64,000 bases of DNA from Kluyvera sichuanensis. Its GTDB lineage: Bacteria > Pseudomonadota > Gammaproteobacteria > Enterobacterales > Enterobacteriaceae. Within the stretch, counting starts at the first letter, position 1; the number at the start of each line of letters is the position of its first letter. Below the pieces are notes generated by a model, which did no database searches, was not told the DNA's origin, and worked only from the letters and a program-made list of their open reading frames with translations. Shown here in pieces: positions 21,913 through 30,064 of this stretch. Location: NCBI RefSeq assembly GCF_014218705.1, contig NZ_JABBJF010000002.1:1-64000 (forward strand), in the 5' to 3' direction. A program made the translations under genes and the position numbers.

Positions 21913-22157
21913 GTAAATTGACTAAAAAGCAGAGTATCCGGCCTGCTAATCAGGCTAGTATCTGTTTATAACCGCCGAACTGGTCAGACGCTCTATGCAG
22001 GATTGCCTGAATCGTTTGGTAGATAGGGTGGTGCTAAATGCCGCTTTTGCGCTAATGGCAAGTACGACGATTAAAAGCAGAGGGGGGGGTAAAATTTATG
22101 ACAAATATTGCCACCCTTGCAAACTGCTGCTAATGTAGACAATGACAGTATGCCAGC

Positions 22158-22174
22158 ACGGTCATTCAGACCGT
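22158..22174. promoter_or_regulatory. Candidate operator of the toxin-antitoxin pair
   Basis: ACGGTC (22158-22163), ATTCA, GACCGT (22169-22174), a perfect 6-bp-arm inverted repeat 26 bp before the antitoxin ATG, where autoregulated TA operons carry their operator. Confidence 0.4.
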
Positions 22175-22200
22175 TGGCCAATGAGATAAGGTGTAAAACG

Positions 22201-22467
22201 ATGACAACCACGATTTCCCAAAAGTCGGCTCGCGAAATGCTTGGCAACCCTGAGCAATTCAGAGGTGGGGTCTATATCACCAAAAATGGCACGACAGAGC
22301 TGTTTGTGCAGACCGCCGACGAACGTGAAGCGGAACTGGCCGAACGCCAGCTGCACATGGAAACTGCAGCCATGCTGAAACTGGTCGGGTTGTCCCAGCG
22401 TGATTATGAGGAAGGCCATTATAGTTCTGGTCGCGATGCCCTTGCCCGCAGGAGAGCGGCGGAGTAA
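22201..22467 (+). CDS. Putative antitoxin, Phd/YefM-like
   Basis: An 88-residue protein (MTTTISQKSAREML...). The N-terminal part, with GGVYITKNGTTELFVQT, resembles the Phd/YefM DNA-binding fold; the C-terminal part is charged and helical, as in antitoxins that wrap the toxin. AAGG at 22188-22191 precedes the ATG at 22201; an upstream in-frame ATG at 22108 has no ribosome site and adds unlike sequence. The toxin gene starts 21 nt downstream. It probably neutralises the toxin and represses its own operon. Family-level call; the subfamily is uncertain. Confidence 0.72.
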   Translation: MTTTISQKSAREMLGNPEQFRGGVYITKNGTTELFVQTADEREAELAERQLHMETAAMLKLVGLSQRDYEEGHYSSGRDALARRRAAE

Positions 22468-22488
22468 CAGTGGGTCCAGGAGGACAAC

Positions 22489-22827
22489 GTGACGATCGTA
22501 TACATTACCAGGACTGCCGAGCAAACGCTCGATGTCATAGAAGCGTACAAAGCGACACGGATGCCGCTGAAAGAGGCCCAGGCTTTCACGGCCGACTTAC
22601 TGGAGCGGGCACTCGACGCGATTGAAACCAATCCGACGCGCTACCCACCAGACCCAGGTGCCCTGCAAATGGGCATAACGCTGCAACGCTGGTTAGACGT
22701 AGATTCGCAGTATCTCTGCCTATATCGATATTTCCCCAAAGAAGATATGGCCCTTCTGGACATTTTCTCCAGTACCCGCCAGAACTATCTCTCTTTGCTC
22801 TACATGGTCCAACTCTCCCGGCCCTAA
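22489..22827 (+). CDS. Putative RelE/ParE-superfamily toxin
   Basis: A 112-residue protein starting at GTG with a strong AGGAGGA ribosome site just upstream. Features of the RelE/ParE fold are an N-terminal MTIVYITRTAEQTL strand-helix, a long helix pair, and the central LDVDSQYLCLYRYFPKEDMALLDIFSSTRQN pattern of strands (YLCLYRYF, MALLDIF) near residues 68-92. Whether it cuts mRNA (RelE) or poisons gyrase (ParE) cannot be told. The pair sits between melA and melR on the melR strand. Confidence 0.75.
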   Translation: MTIVYITRTAEQTLDVIEAYKATRMPLKEAQAFTADLLERALDAIETNPTRYPPDPGALQMGITLQRWLDVDSQYLCLYRYFPKEDMALLDIFSSTRQNYLSLLYMVQLSRP

Positions 22828-22940
22828 GCACAATGGCTCGCATTCGGAGGCCTCTAACGCTTTCAGCAAAATACACATTTTCCGGTAAGCACTGACGCCG
22901 CAGACTTGCACCTACAACTCACCGAAACATAGCTAACGGA

Positions 22941-22946
22941 TATAAT
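22941..22946 (+). promoter_or_regulatory. Candidate melR promoter -10 box
   Basis: A perfect TATAAT 63 bp before the melR start. The sequence 17 bp upstream (TCACCG) is a poor -35, as expected for a CRP-dependent promoter, but no clear CRP site is seen. It suggests that melR keeps its own promoter downstream of the toxin gene. Confidence 0.5.
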
Positions 22947-23008
22947 AGCACCCGCGTTTGAGTCTGCCCTGCTGGCATGATTCTGATAATTCAGGAAACG
23001 GAGTCACC

Positions 23009-23935
23009 ATGAGCGACGAGCCAATCACCTTTCTGCCCCGCGATCCGCATATGTGCAACGGCGATGAAAAGCAGACCCGTAGCCCACTGTCGCTCTATTC
23101 TGAATACCAGCGCATGGACATTGAACTGCGTCGGCCGCACGCCATGCCTGCCAGCCACTGGCACGGTCAGGTGGAGGTCAACGTGCCGTTTGACGGCGAT
23201 GTGGAGTATCTGATTAACAATGAAGTGGTGCAGATTAAACAGGGACACATCACCCTGTTCTGGGCCTGTACTCCGCATCAGCTGACGCGACCGGGCGACT
23301 GTCGGCAGATGGCGATTTTCAGCCTGCCGATGCACCAGTTTCTCTCCTGGCCGCTGGACCGGGAGCTGATTAACCACGTCACCCACGGCATGGTGGTGCA
23401 ATCGCTGGCGACCCAGCAGCTCAGCACCTTTGAAGTACTGCGCTGGCAGCAGGAGGCCTACAGCCCAAACGAACAGATTCGCCAGTTGGCGATCGATGAA
23501 ATCGGCCTGATGCTCAAACGCTTTAGCCTCTCCGGCTGGCAGCCCATCCTGCTTAACAAAACCTCGCGTACCCACAAGAACAGCGTCTCGCGCCACGCGC
23601 AGTTTTACGTCAGCCAGATGCTGGGCTTTATTGCCGATAACTACGATCAGGCGCTGACCATTAACGACGTGGCGGATCACGTCAAGCTCAACGCCAACTA
23701 TGCGATGGGCATTTTTCAGCGCGTGATGCAGCTCACCTTAAAGCAGTACATCACCGCCATGCGCATTAACCACGTACGCGCCCTGCTGAGCGACACCGAT
23801 AAAACCATCCTTGATGTGGCGATGACGGCGGGCTTTCGTTCCAGCAGCCGCTTCTACAGCACCTTCAGTCGCTACGTCGGCATGTCGCCGCAGCAGTACC
23901 GCAAGCTAAGCCAGCAGAAGCGACAAACTCTCTGA
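23009..23935 (+). CDS. melR: Melibiose operon regulator MelR (AraC family)
   Basis: AraC-type activator of melAB, 308 residues from the ATG at 23009 (MSDEPITFLPRDP), with GGAG upstream; E. coli MelR is 302. The N-terminal cupin sugar-sensing domain contains SHWHGQVEVNVPFDGDVEYL and HITLFWACTPHQL. The C-terminal domain has two helix-turn-helix units, LTINDVADHVKLNANYAMGI and ILDVAMTAGFRSSSRFYSTF, ending YVGMSPQQYRKLSQQ. In E. coli it is directly divergent from melA with shared control DNA; here a TA pair separates them. Confidence 0.96.
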   Translation: MSDEPITFLPRDPHMCNGDEKQTRSPLSLYSEYQRMDIELRRPHAMPASHWHGQVEVNVPFDGDVEYLINNEVVQIKQGHITLFWACTPHQLTRPGDCRQMAIFSLPMHQFLSWPLDRELINHVTHGMVVQSLATQQLSTFEVLRWQQEAYSPNEQIRQLAIDEIGLMLKRFSLSGWQPILLNKTSRTHKNSVSRHAQFYVSQMLGFIADNYDQALTINDVADHVKLNANYAMGIFQRVMQLTLKQYITAMRINHVRALLSDTDKTILDVAMTAGFRSSSRFYSTFSRYVGMSPQQYRKLSQQKRQTL

Positions 23936-24051
23936 TCCGCCGGATTCATCATTTTATGCGGTTGCACTCCCGCCGCCATCACGGATAATAAGTACAGCAA
24001 ATTTATATTATTACCGTGAAGACACGGCTTTCTGGAGAACGTGCGCCGACT

Positions 24052-27000
24052 ATGCCTGAACATGCCCGTTACGACCTACCGAGTAAATCTGGCGACCAGC
24101 GCCAGCTTGGCGAACTGACCGGTGCCGCCTGCGCGACACTGGTGGCAGAGATCGCTGAACGTCACGCCGGTCCGGTGGTGCTTATCGCCCCGGATATGCA
24201 AAATGCGCTGCGTCTGCACGACGAAATCAGCCAGTTCACCGATAATCTGGTGATGAATCTCGCCGACTGGGAAACGCTGCCTTACGACAGCTTCTCCCCG
24301 CATCAGGACATTATCTCCTCACGCCTGTCGACGCTGTACCAACTGCCAACTATGCAGCGCGGCGTACTGATTGTGCCGGTCAGCACGCTGATGCAGCGCG
24401 TCTGTCCGCACAGTTTCCTGCACGGCCACGCACTGGTGATGAAAAAAGGCCAGCGCCTGTCACGCGATGCGCTGCGTAATCAACTCGAAAGCGCGGGCTA
24501 TCGCCACGTTGATCAGGTGATGGAGCACGGGGAGTACGCCACCCGCGGTGCGTTGCTTGATCTCTATCCGATGGGCAGCGAGCAGCCTTACCGCCTCGAC
24601 TTCTTCGATGATGAAATCGACAGCCTGCGCGTCTTCGACGTCGACAGCCAGCGCACGCTCGAAGAAGTGGACGCCATTAACCTGCTGCCCGCGCACGAAT
24701 TCCCGACCGATAAAACCGCTATCGAACTGTTCCGCAGCCAATGGCGCGATAAATTCGACGTCAAGCGCGATGCCGAACATATCTATCAGCAGGTCAGTAA
24801 AGGCACGCTGCCTGCCGGTATTGAATACTGGCAGCCGCTGTTCTTCAGCGAACCGCTGCCGCCACTGTTCAGCTACTTCCCGGCCAATACGCTACTGGTT
24901 AATACCGGTGATATCGACGCCAGCGCGAGCCGCTTCCAGGCCGATACCCAGGCGCGATTTGAAAACCGCGGCGTCGACCCGATGCGTCCGCTGCTGCCGC
25001 CTGCCCAACTTTGGCTGAAAACGGATGAGCTAAACAGCGAGCTGAAAAAATGGCCGCGCGTGCAGCTCAAAACCGAGAGCCTGCCGAAAAAAGCGGCCAA
25101 TACTAACCTCGGCTTCCAGTCGCTGCCGGAGCTTGCCGTTCAGGCGCAGAACAAGTCACCGCTGGAGAGCCTGCGTAAGTTTATCGAGTCCTTTACCGGC
25201 CCGGTGATTTTCTCGGTAGAGAGCGAGGGGCGTCGTGAAGCGCTGGGGGAACTGCTGGCGCGCATTAAGCTTGCGCCGAAACGCATCCAGCGTCTGGATG
25301 AAGCCACCGGCAACAACCGCTATCTGATGATTGGCGCCGCCGAGCATGGTTTTATCGATACCCAGAATAACCTGGCGTTAATCTGCGAAAGCGACCTGCT
25401 TGGCGAGCGTGTAGCGCGCCGTCGTCAGGACGCGCGTCGCACCATTAACCCGGACACGCTTATCCGCAACCTGGCGGAGCTGCACATTGGCCAGCCGGTG
25501 GTCCACCTGGAGCACGGCGTCGGCCGCTATGCCGGGATGACCACGCTGGAAGCGGGTGGTATTACCGGCGAGTATCTGATGCTCACCTATGCCAGCGACG
25601 CCAAACTGTACGTGCCGGTCTCCTCGCTGCACCTTATCAGCCGCTACGCGGGCGGTGCGGAAGAGAACGCGCCGCTGCATAAGCTGGGCGGCGACGCCTG
25701 GACGCGCGCGCGGCAGAAAGCCGCCGAGAAGGTGCGCGACGTGGCGGCCGAGCTGCTGGATATCTACGCCCAGCGCGCCGCCAAAGAGGGCTTTGCCTTC
25801 AAACACGACCGCGAACAATATCAGCTGTTCTGCGATAGCTTCCCGTTTGAGACCACGCCAGATCAGGCGCAAGCAATTAACGCGGTGCTGAGCGACATGT
25901 GCCAGCCGCTGGCGATGGACCGTCTGGTGTGCGGCGACGTGGGCTTTGGTAAAACTGAAGTCGCCATGCGTGCCGCCTTCCTTGCGGTTGAAAACCACAA
26001 GCAGGTTGCGGTACTGGTACCGACCACCCTGCTTGCCCAGCAGCACTACGACAACTTCCGCGACCGCTTCGCCAACTGGCCGGTGCGCATCGAGATGCTG
26101 TCCCGCTTCCGTAGTGCCAAAGAGCAGACGCAGATTCTGGCCGAAGCCGCCGAGGGTAAAATCGATATTCTGATCGGTACCCACAAGCTGCTGCAAAGCG
26201 ACGTTAAGCTGCGCGATCTGGGTCTGTTGATTGTTGATGAAGAGCACCGCTTTGGCGTTCGCCATAAAGAGCGCATCAAGGCGATGCGTGCCGACGTTGA
26301 TATTCTGACCCTAACCGCCACGCCAATTCCGCGTACGCTGAACATGGCGATGAGCGGCATGCGCGACCTGTCGATTATTGCTACCCCACCGGCCCGCCGT
26401 CTGGCGGTGAAAACCTTCGTGCGCGAGTACGACAGTCTGGTGGTGCGCGAAGCGATTCTGCGTGAAACGCTGCGCGGCGGTCAGGTTTACTACCTGTTCA
26501 ACGACGTTGAAAACATTCAGAAAGCTGCCGATAAGCTGGCAGAACTGGTACCGGAAGCCCGTATCGCCATCGGCCACGGGCAGATGCGCGAGCGCGAGCT
26601 GGAACGCGTGATGAATGATTTCCACCACCAGCGTTTCAACGTACTGGTGTGTACCACCATCATCGAAACCGGTATCGACATCCCAACCGCCAACACCATT
26701 ATCATCGAGCGGGCGGACCACTTCGGTCTGGCCCAGCTGCACCAGTTGCGCGGTCGCGTCGGTCGTTCGCACCACCAGGCCTACGCCTGGCTGCTGACGC
26801 CGCATCCGAAAGCGATGACCACCGACGCGCAAAAACGTCTGGAAGCCATTGCGTCGCTGGAAGACCTCGGCGCAGGCTTTGCGCTGGCGACCCACGACCT
26901 CGAAATTCGCGGTGCGGGCGAACTGCTCGGTGAAGATCAAAGTGGCTCCATGGAGACCATCGGTTTCACGCTGTATATGGAGCTGCTGGAAAACGCCGTC

Positions 27001-27498
27001 GATGCGCTCAAAGAGGACCGCGAGCCATCGCTGGAGGATTTGACCAGCCAGCAAACCGAAGTCGAACTACGCATGCCGTCGCTGCTGCCGGATGATTTTA
27101 TTCCTGACGTCAACACCCGCCTGTCGTTCTACAAGCGGATCGCCAGCGCGAAGGGCGAGAACGAGCTGGACGAAATCAAGGTTGAGCTGATTGACCGTTT
27201 CGGCCTGCTACCGGACGCCGCGCGCAACCTGCTGGATATCGCCCGTTTACGTCAGCAGGCGCAGAAACTCGGGATCCGCAAGCTTGAAGGCAATGAGAAA
27301 GGCGGCGTGATTGAGTTTGCTGAGAAGAATCACGTTAACCCGACGTGGCTGATTGGCTTACTGCAAAAGCAACCGCAGCACTATCGTCTCGACGGCCCGA
27401 CACGCCTCAAATTCTTCCAGGATCTGAGCGAGCGTAAAACGCGCATGGAGTGGGTGCGCCAGTTTATGCGCCAGCTTGAAGAGAACGCGGTCGCCTGA
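24052..27498 (+). CDS. mfd: Transcription-repair coupling factor Mfd
   Basis: DNA translocase that removes stalled RNA polymerase and recruits UvrA to lesions. From the ATG at 24052 it has 1148 residues, identical to E. coli; a GTG 12 codons upstream is in frame but not needed. Order: UvrB-like N-terminal domains, RNA-polymerase interaction domain around LEHGVGRYAG, SF2 motor with Walker A GFGKTE (K634) and DEEH (from D729), then the C-terminal TRCF domain. Promoter DNA lies in 23936-24051. Confidence 0.98.
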   Translation: MPEHARYDLPSKSGDQRQLGELTGAACATLVAEIAERHAGPVVLIAPDMQNALRLHDEISQFTDNLVMNLADWETLPYDSFSPHQDIISSRLSTLYQLPTMQRGVLIVPVSTLMQRVCPHSFLHGHALVMKKGQRLSRDALRNQLESAGYRHVDQVMEHGEYATRGALLDLYPMGSEQPYRLDFFDDEIDSLRVFDVDSQRTLEEVDAINLLPAHEFPTDKTAIELFRSQWRDKFDVKRDAEHIYQQVSKGTLPAGIEYWQPLFFSEPLPPLFSYFPANTLLVNTGDIDASASRFQADTQARFENRGVDPMRPLLPPAQLWLKTDELNSELKKWPRVQLKTESLPKKAANTNLGFQSLPELAVQAQNKSPLESLRKFIESFTGPVIFSVESEGRREALGELLARIKLAPKRIQRLDEATGNNRYLMIGAAEHGFIDTQNNLALICESDLLGERVARRRQDARRTINPDTLIRNLAELHIGQPVVHLEHGVGRYAGMTTLEAGGITGEYLMLTYASDAKLYVPVSSLHLISRYAGGAEENAPLHKLGGDAWTRARQKAAEKVRDVAAELLDIYAQRAAKEGFAFKHDREQYQLFCDSFPFETTPDQAQAINAVLSDMCQPLAMDRLVCGDVGFGKTEVAMRAAFLAVENHKQVAVLVPTTLLAQQHYDNFRDRFANWPVRIEMLSRFRSAKEQTQILAEAAEGKIDILIGTHKLLQSDVKLRDLGLLIVDEEHRFGVRHKERIKAMRADVDILTLTATPIPRTLNMAMSGMRDLSIIATPPARRLAVKTFVREYDSLVVREAILRETLRGGQVYYLFNDVENIQKAADKLAELVPEARIAIGHGQMRERELERVMNDFHHQRFNVLVCTTIIETGIDIPTANTIIIERADHFGLAQLHQLRGRVGRSHHQAYAWLLTPHPKAMTTDAQKRLEAIASLEDLGAGFALATHDLEIRGAGELLGEDQSGSMETIGFTLYMELLENAVDALKEDREPSLEDLTSQQTEVELRMPSLLPDDFIPDVNTRLSFYKRIASAKGENELDEIKVELIDRFGLLPDAARNLLDIARLRQQAQKLGIRKLEGNEKGGVIEFAEKNHVNPTWLIGLLQKQPQHYRLDGPTRLKFFQDLSERKTRMEWVRQFMRQLEENAVA

Positions 27499-27511
27499 GT
27501 CTCTTCGTTAC

Positions 27512-27540
27512 GGGCCCGGCAGGCGTAGCGCCGCCGGGCC
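27512..27540. repeat. REP-type element after mfd
   Basis: GGGCCCGGCAGGCG then TAGCGCCGCCGGGCC forms a GC-rich imperfect palindrome just after the mfd stop, similar to the element at 5853. Confidence 0.65.
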
Positions 27541-27639
27541 ATCTCCACCAGTTATCCCTTCTCCCCCCGTCATTCTCTACTGAAAAACCGTTTCACTTTC
27601 TATCATTACCCGGCTTACTTTTGTTTACATATGAATAAA

Positions 27640-27658
27640 AATGCGTATATTTCTCATT
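27640..27658 (+). promoter_or_regulatory. Weak Fur-box candidate upstream of fhuE
   Basis: AATGCGTATATTTCTCATT has outer symmetry and A/T richness but matches the 19-bp Fur consensus at only about half of its positions. Iron control of fhuE is expected from E. coli; this site is only a candidate. Confidence 0.25.
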
Positions 27659-27751
27659 TGCATTTGTTTTCAATTGCGCATTGGCATTTTTTATCAATCG
27701 TGGCCATAGAGCTGCGGATCACAACAACACTCGTAAGATTAAGGGTTTACC

Positions 27752-29923
27752 ATGTCTCTTGTTTTCACTACCCGGGATAGACGTACCGCTCCTTCTCTCG
27801 TGGCCGTCGGCATTGCGCTGGCGCTTTATCCTCATCTGGGGCACGCCGCCACGGATAACAAAGATGACACCATCATCGTAGAAGGCAGCGATGAAACCAG
27901 CCCGGAGTCGCAGCAGCAGGATTACAGCGTCAAAACCACGACCACCGGTACCAAGCTACTACTGATACCGCGCGATATTCCGCAGTCCGTCAGCGTTGTT
28001 AGCCAACAGCGAATGAAAGATCAGAATCTGAATTCAATTGGTGAAGTATTAACCAACACCACCGGCGTGACCGCACAAGTACAGGATAGCGACCGTACCG
28101 TGTTCTACTCTCGTGGCTTTTTCGTCAGCAACTATGCCTACGATGACCTGCCGACGTCGATAAGCGAAGTATGGAACTTCGGTGACACCACCACCGATAC
28201 CGCGATTTATGATCGTATCGAAGTCGTTCGTGGTGCCACCGGCCTGATGAGCGGCTCTGGTAATCCATCAGCCTATGTCAACATGGTGCGCAAACATGCC
28301 GACAGCCGGGAGTTTCAGGGCAACGTTTCGGCCACCTACGGCAGCTGGGATAAGCAGCGCTATGTATTGGATCTACAGGCACCGCTGGTTGAGTCCGGTA
28401 ACGTGCGCGGGCGCATGATTACGGGCTATCAGGACAACGACTCATGGATGGACAACTATCACTATCAGAAAAAATTTCTCTACGGCGTTGTTGATGCCGA
28501 CCTGACGGATATGACCACGCTGTCGGTAGGCTACGAATATCAGGAGAGCACGACCGATGACCCGACCTGGGGCGGCCTGCCAACCTGGTATAGCGACGGC
28601 AGCAGAACGCACTATAACCGCAGCGACACCGTCGCGCCGAACTGGGCTTATTCCGACAAAGACAGCAAAAAAGTGTTCGCCAACTTTACCCAACGCTTCG
28701 ACAGCGGCTGGGAAGCCCATATCAACGGCATGCACACCGAAACCAATTTCGATACCAAAATGATGTACATGTACGGGTACCCCGACAAAGAGACCGGCAA
28801 CGGCATGGTCGGCTACGGTGGCTGGAACCGGGGTGAGCGCAAACAGGATGCGGTGGATGCTTTCCTGCGCGGTGGTTACGAGCTGTTTGGTCGCCGTCAT
28901 GAGCTGATGTTTGGCGGTAGCTTCAGCCGCCAGCGGAACCATTACGATAACTCCGTGCCTGCCACCGCAGGTACGATGGTTGACGTGGGCAGCTTCAATA
29001 ACTGGAACGGCAACATTGCCGACCCGCAGTGGACACCGTGGAAGTTCTACAGCAAAGACGATATACGTCAGTCCTCGGCATACACCTCTACGCGTATTTC
29101 GCTGGCAGACCCACTGAACCTGATCCTTGGCGCACGTTATACCAACTACAACATCAAGTATAACCCTGCTGGTGCTCCCACAACGTTTCTTGATAGCACC
29201 AAGAGTGACGTCACACCCTATGCAGGCCTGGTTTATGACATCAATGACACCTGGTCGGCCTACGCCAGCTATACCACCATTTTCCAACCGCAGGATAAAC
29301 GCGATGCCAGCGGTCGCTACCTTGATCCAACCACCGGGAAGAGCTACGAAGCCGGTGTGAAAGCCGATTGGTTTAATACGCGCCTGACAACCTCACTGGC
29401 GGTATTCCGCATTGAACAGGATCATGTGGCAAGCAGCACTTCCGATCAGCTGCCAAGCGGAGAGTCTATCTACGAATCGCTGGACGGCGTGGTCAGCCGA
29501 GGGGTCGAATTCGAACTGAACGGCGCGCTGACCGATAACTGGCAGTTGACCTTTGGCGCAACCCGCTATGTCGCAGATGACAAAGACGGTAAAGCGGTGA
29601 GCTCCGATCAGCCGCGCACGACGCTCAAGCTGTTCACCCGCTATCAGTTGCCAATGGTGCCCGAGCTGACGGTTGGCGGCGGCGTTAACTGGCAGAATAA
29701 GATCTGGAACAACGTCAGCGACGGTCCGAAGGGGGCTGACTATATCGAACAGGGCAGCTACGGGCTGGTGAATCTGTTTAGCCGTTATCAGGTAACCAAG
29801 CAGTTTGCCCTGCAGGCCAACATCAATAACCTGTTTGATAAGAAGTACTACGACTACGTGGGTTCGTATCTGGTTTACGGTGCGCCAATGAACGTCTCTA
29901 TCTCGGCAAGCTACGATTTCTGA
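27752..29923 (+). CDS. fhuE: TonB-dependent receptor for ferric hydroxamates (FhuE)
   Basis: Outer-membrane receptor for coprogen, rhodotorulic acid and ferrioxamine-type ferric siderophores, powered by TonB. 723 residues (E. coli 729). Signal peptide ends near AHAA at 30-33; the TonB box DTIIVEG follows at 39-45. Plug motifs include RDIPQSVSVVSQQRM, YSRGF and RIEVVRGATGLMSGSGNPS, and the barrel ends in aromatic F. Divergence from E. coli FhuE is moderate, mostly in surface loops. Adjacent and convergent to ptsG as in E. coli. Confidence 0.9.
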   Translation: MSLVFTTRDRRTAPSLVAVGIALALYPHLGHAATDNKDDTIIVEGSDETSPESQQQDYSVKTTTTGTKLLLIPRDIPQSVSVVSQQRMKDQNLNSIGEVLTNTTGVTAQVQDSDRTVFYSRGFFVSNYAYDDLPTSISEVWNFGDTTTDTAIYDRIEVVRGATGLMSGSGNPSAYVNMVRKHADSREFQGNVSATYGSWDKQRYVLDLQAPLVESGNVRGRMITGYQDNDSWMDNYHYQKKFLYGVVDADLTDMTTLSVGYEYQESTTDDPTWGGLPTWYSDGSRTHYNRSDTVAPNWAYSDKDSKKVFANFTQRFDSGWEAHINGMHTETNFDTKMMYMYGYPDKETGNGMVGYGGWNRGERKQDAVDAFLRGGYELFGRRHELMFGGSFSRQRNHYDNSVPATAGTMVDVGSFNNWNGNIADPQWTPWKFYSKDDIRQSSAYTSTRISLADPLNLILGARYTNYNIKYNPAGAPTTFLDSTKSDVTPYAGLVYDINDTWSAYASYTTIFQPQDKRDASGRYLDPTTGKSYEAGVKADWFNTRLTTSLAVFRIEQDHVASSTSDQLPSGESIYESLDGVVSRGVEFELNGALTDNWQLTFGATRYVADDKDGKAVSSDQPRTTLKLFTRYQLPMVPELTVGGGVNWQNKIWNNVSDGPKGADYIEQGSYGLVNLFSRYQVTKQFALQANINNLFDKKYYDYVGSYLVYGAPMNVSISASYDF

Positions 29924-29938
29924 TAATAACCGGTTCCC

Positions 29939-29985
29939 CGGGCTACATAGAGCCTGTAGCCCGTCCAGGCGAAGCGCCGCCGGGA
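29939..29985. repeat. BIME-like repeat after fhuE
   Basis: CGGGCTAC (29939-29946) pairs with GTAGCCCG (29956-29963), and the second arm starts a REP-type unit GTAGCCCGTCCAGGCG...GCCGCCGGGA ending at 29985. Lies between convergent fhuE and ptsG. Confidence 0.65.
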
Positions 29986-30007
29986 TTGACTCCCATCTCA
30001 CAGACGT

Positions 30008-30032
30008 AAAAAAGGCAGCCATTCGGCTGCCT
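30008..30032 (-). terminator. ptsG intrinsic terminator
   Basis: On the minus strand, AAGGCAGCC, loop GAAT, GGCTGCCTT followed by a T run, 33 nt after the ptsG stop. On the plus strand there is no T run after the hairpin, so it serves ptsG. Confidence 0.9.
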
Positions 30033-30064
30033 TAGTCTCCCCAATTTTACGACCTCGTAATCAA

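Larger units (their letters stand above)
21782..22200. promoter_or_regulatory. mel control region, melA side, plus TA upstream region
   Basis: A 419-bp gene-free stretch. The melA-proximal part, read on the minus strand, resembles the E. coli melAB promoter: MelR boxes at 21861-21912, then GAATGCTCATCAGGGAAGAC, GGAGGTTTTCATC and a CACGATAAA sequence near 21811-21820 at the likely -10. Further out are a small palindrome GCCTG-CTAAT-CAGGC at 21941-21955, a run of eight G at 22082-22089 and a possible weak promoter for the antitoxin (TTGCCA 22108-22113, TAATGT 22131-22136, 17-bp spacer). No convincing CRP site was found by eye. Confidence 0.6.

Noticed and set aside
22108-22200. Longer antitoxin start at 22108
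   Set aside because: No ribosome site, covers the likely promoter and operator, and adds residues unlike antitoxins.
22586-22876. Open frame antisense to the toxin gene
   Set aside because: No ribosome site or family features; explained as a shadow of the toxin gene.
22958-23008. melR start 17 codons upstream at 22958
   Set aside because: No ribosome site there, close to the likely transcription start; GGAG precedes the ATG at 23009.
27640-27658. Firm Fur box for fhuE
   Set aside because: Only about half of the consensus positions match; kept as a weak candidate only.
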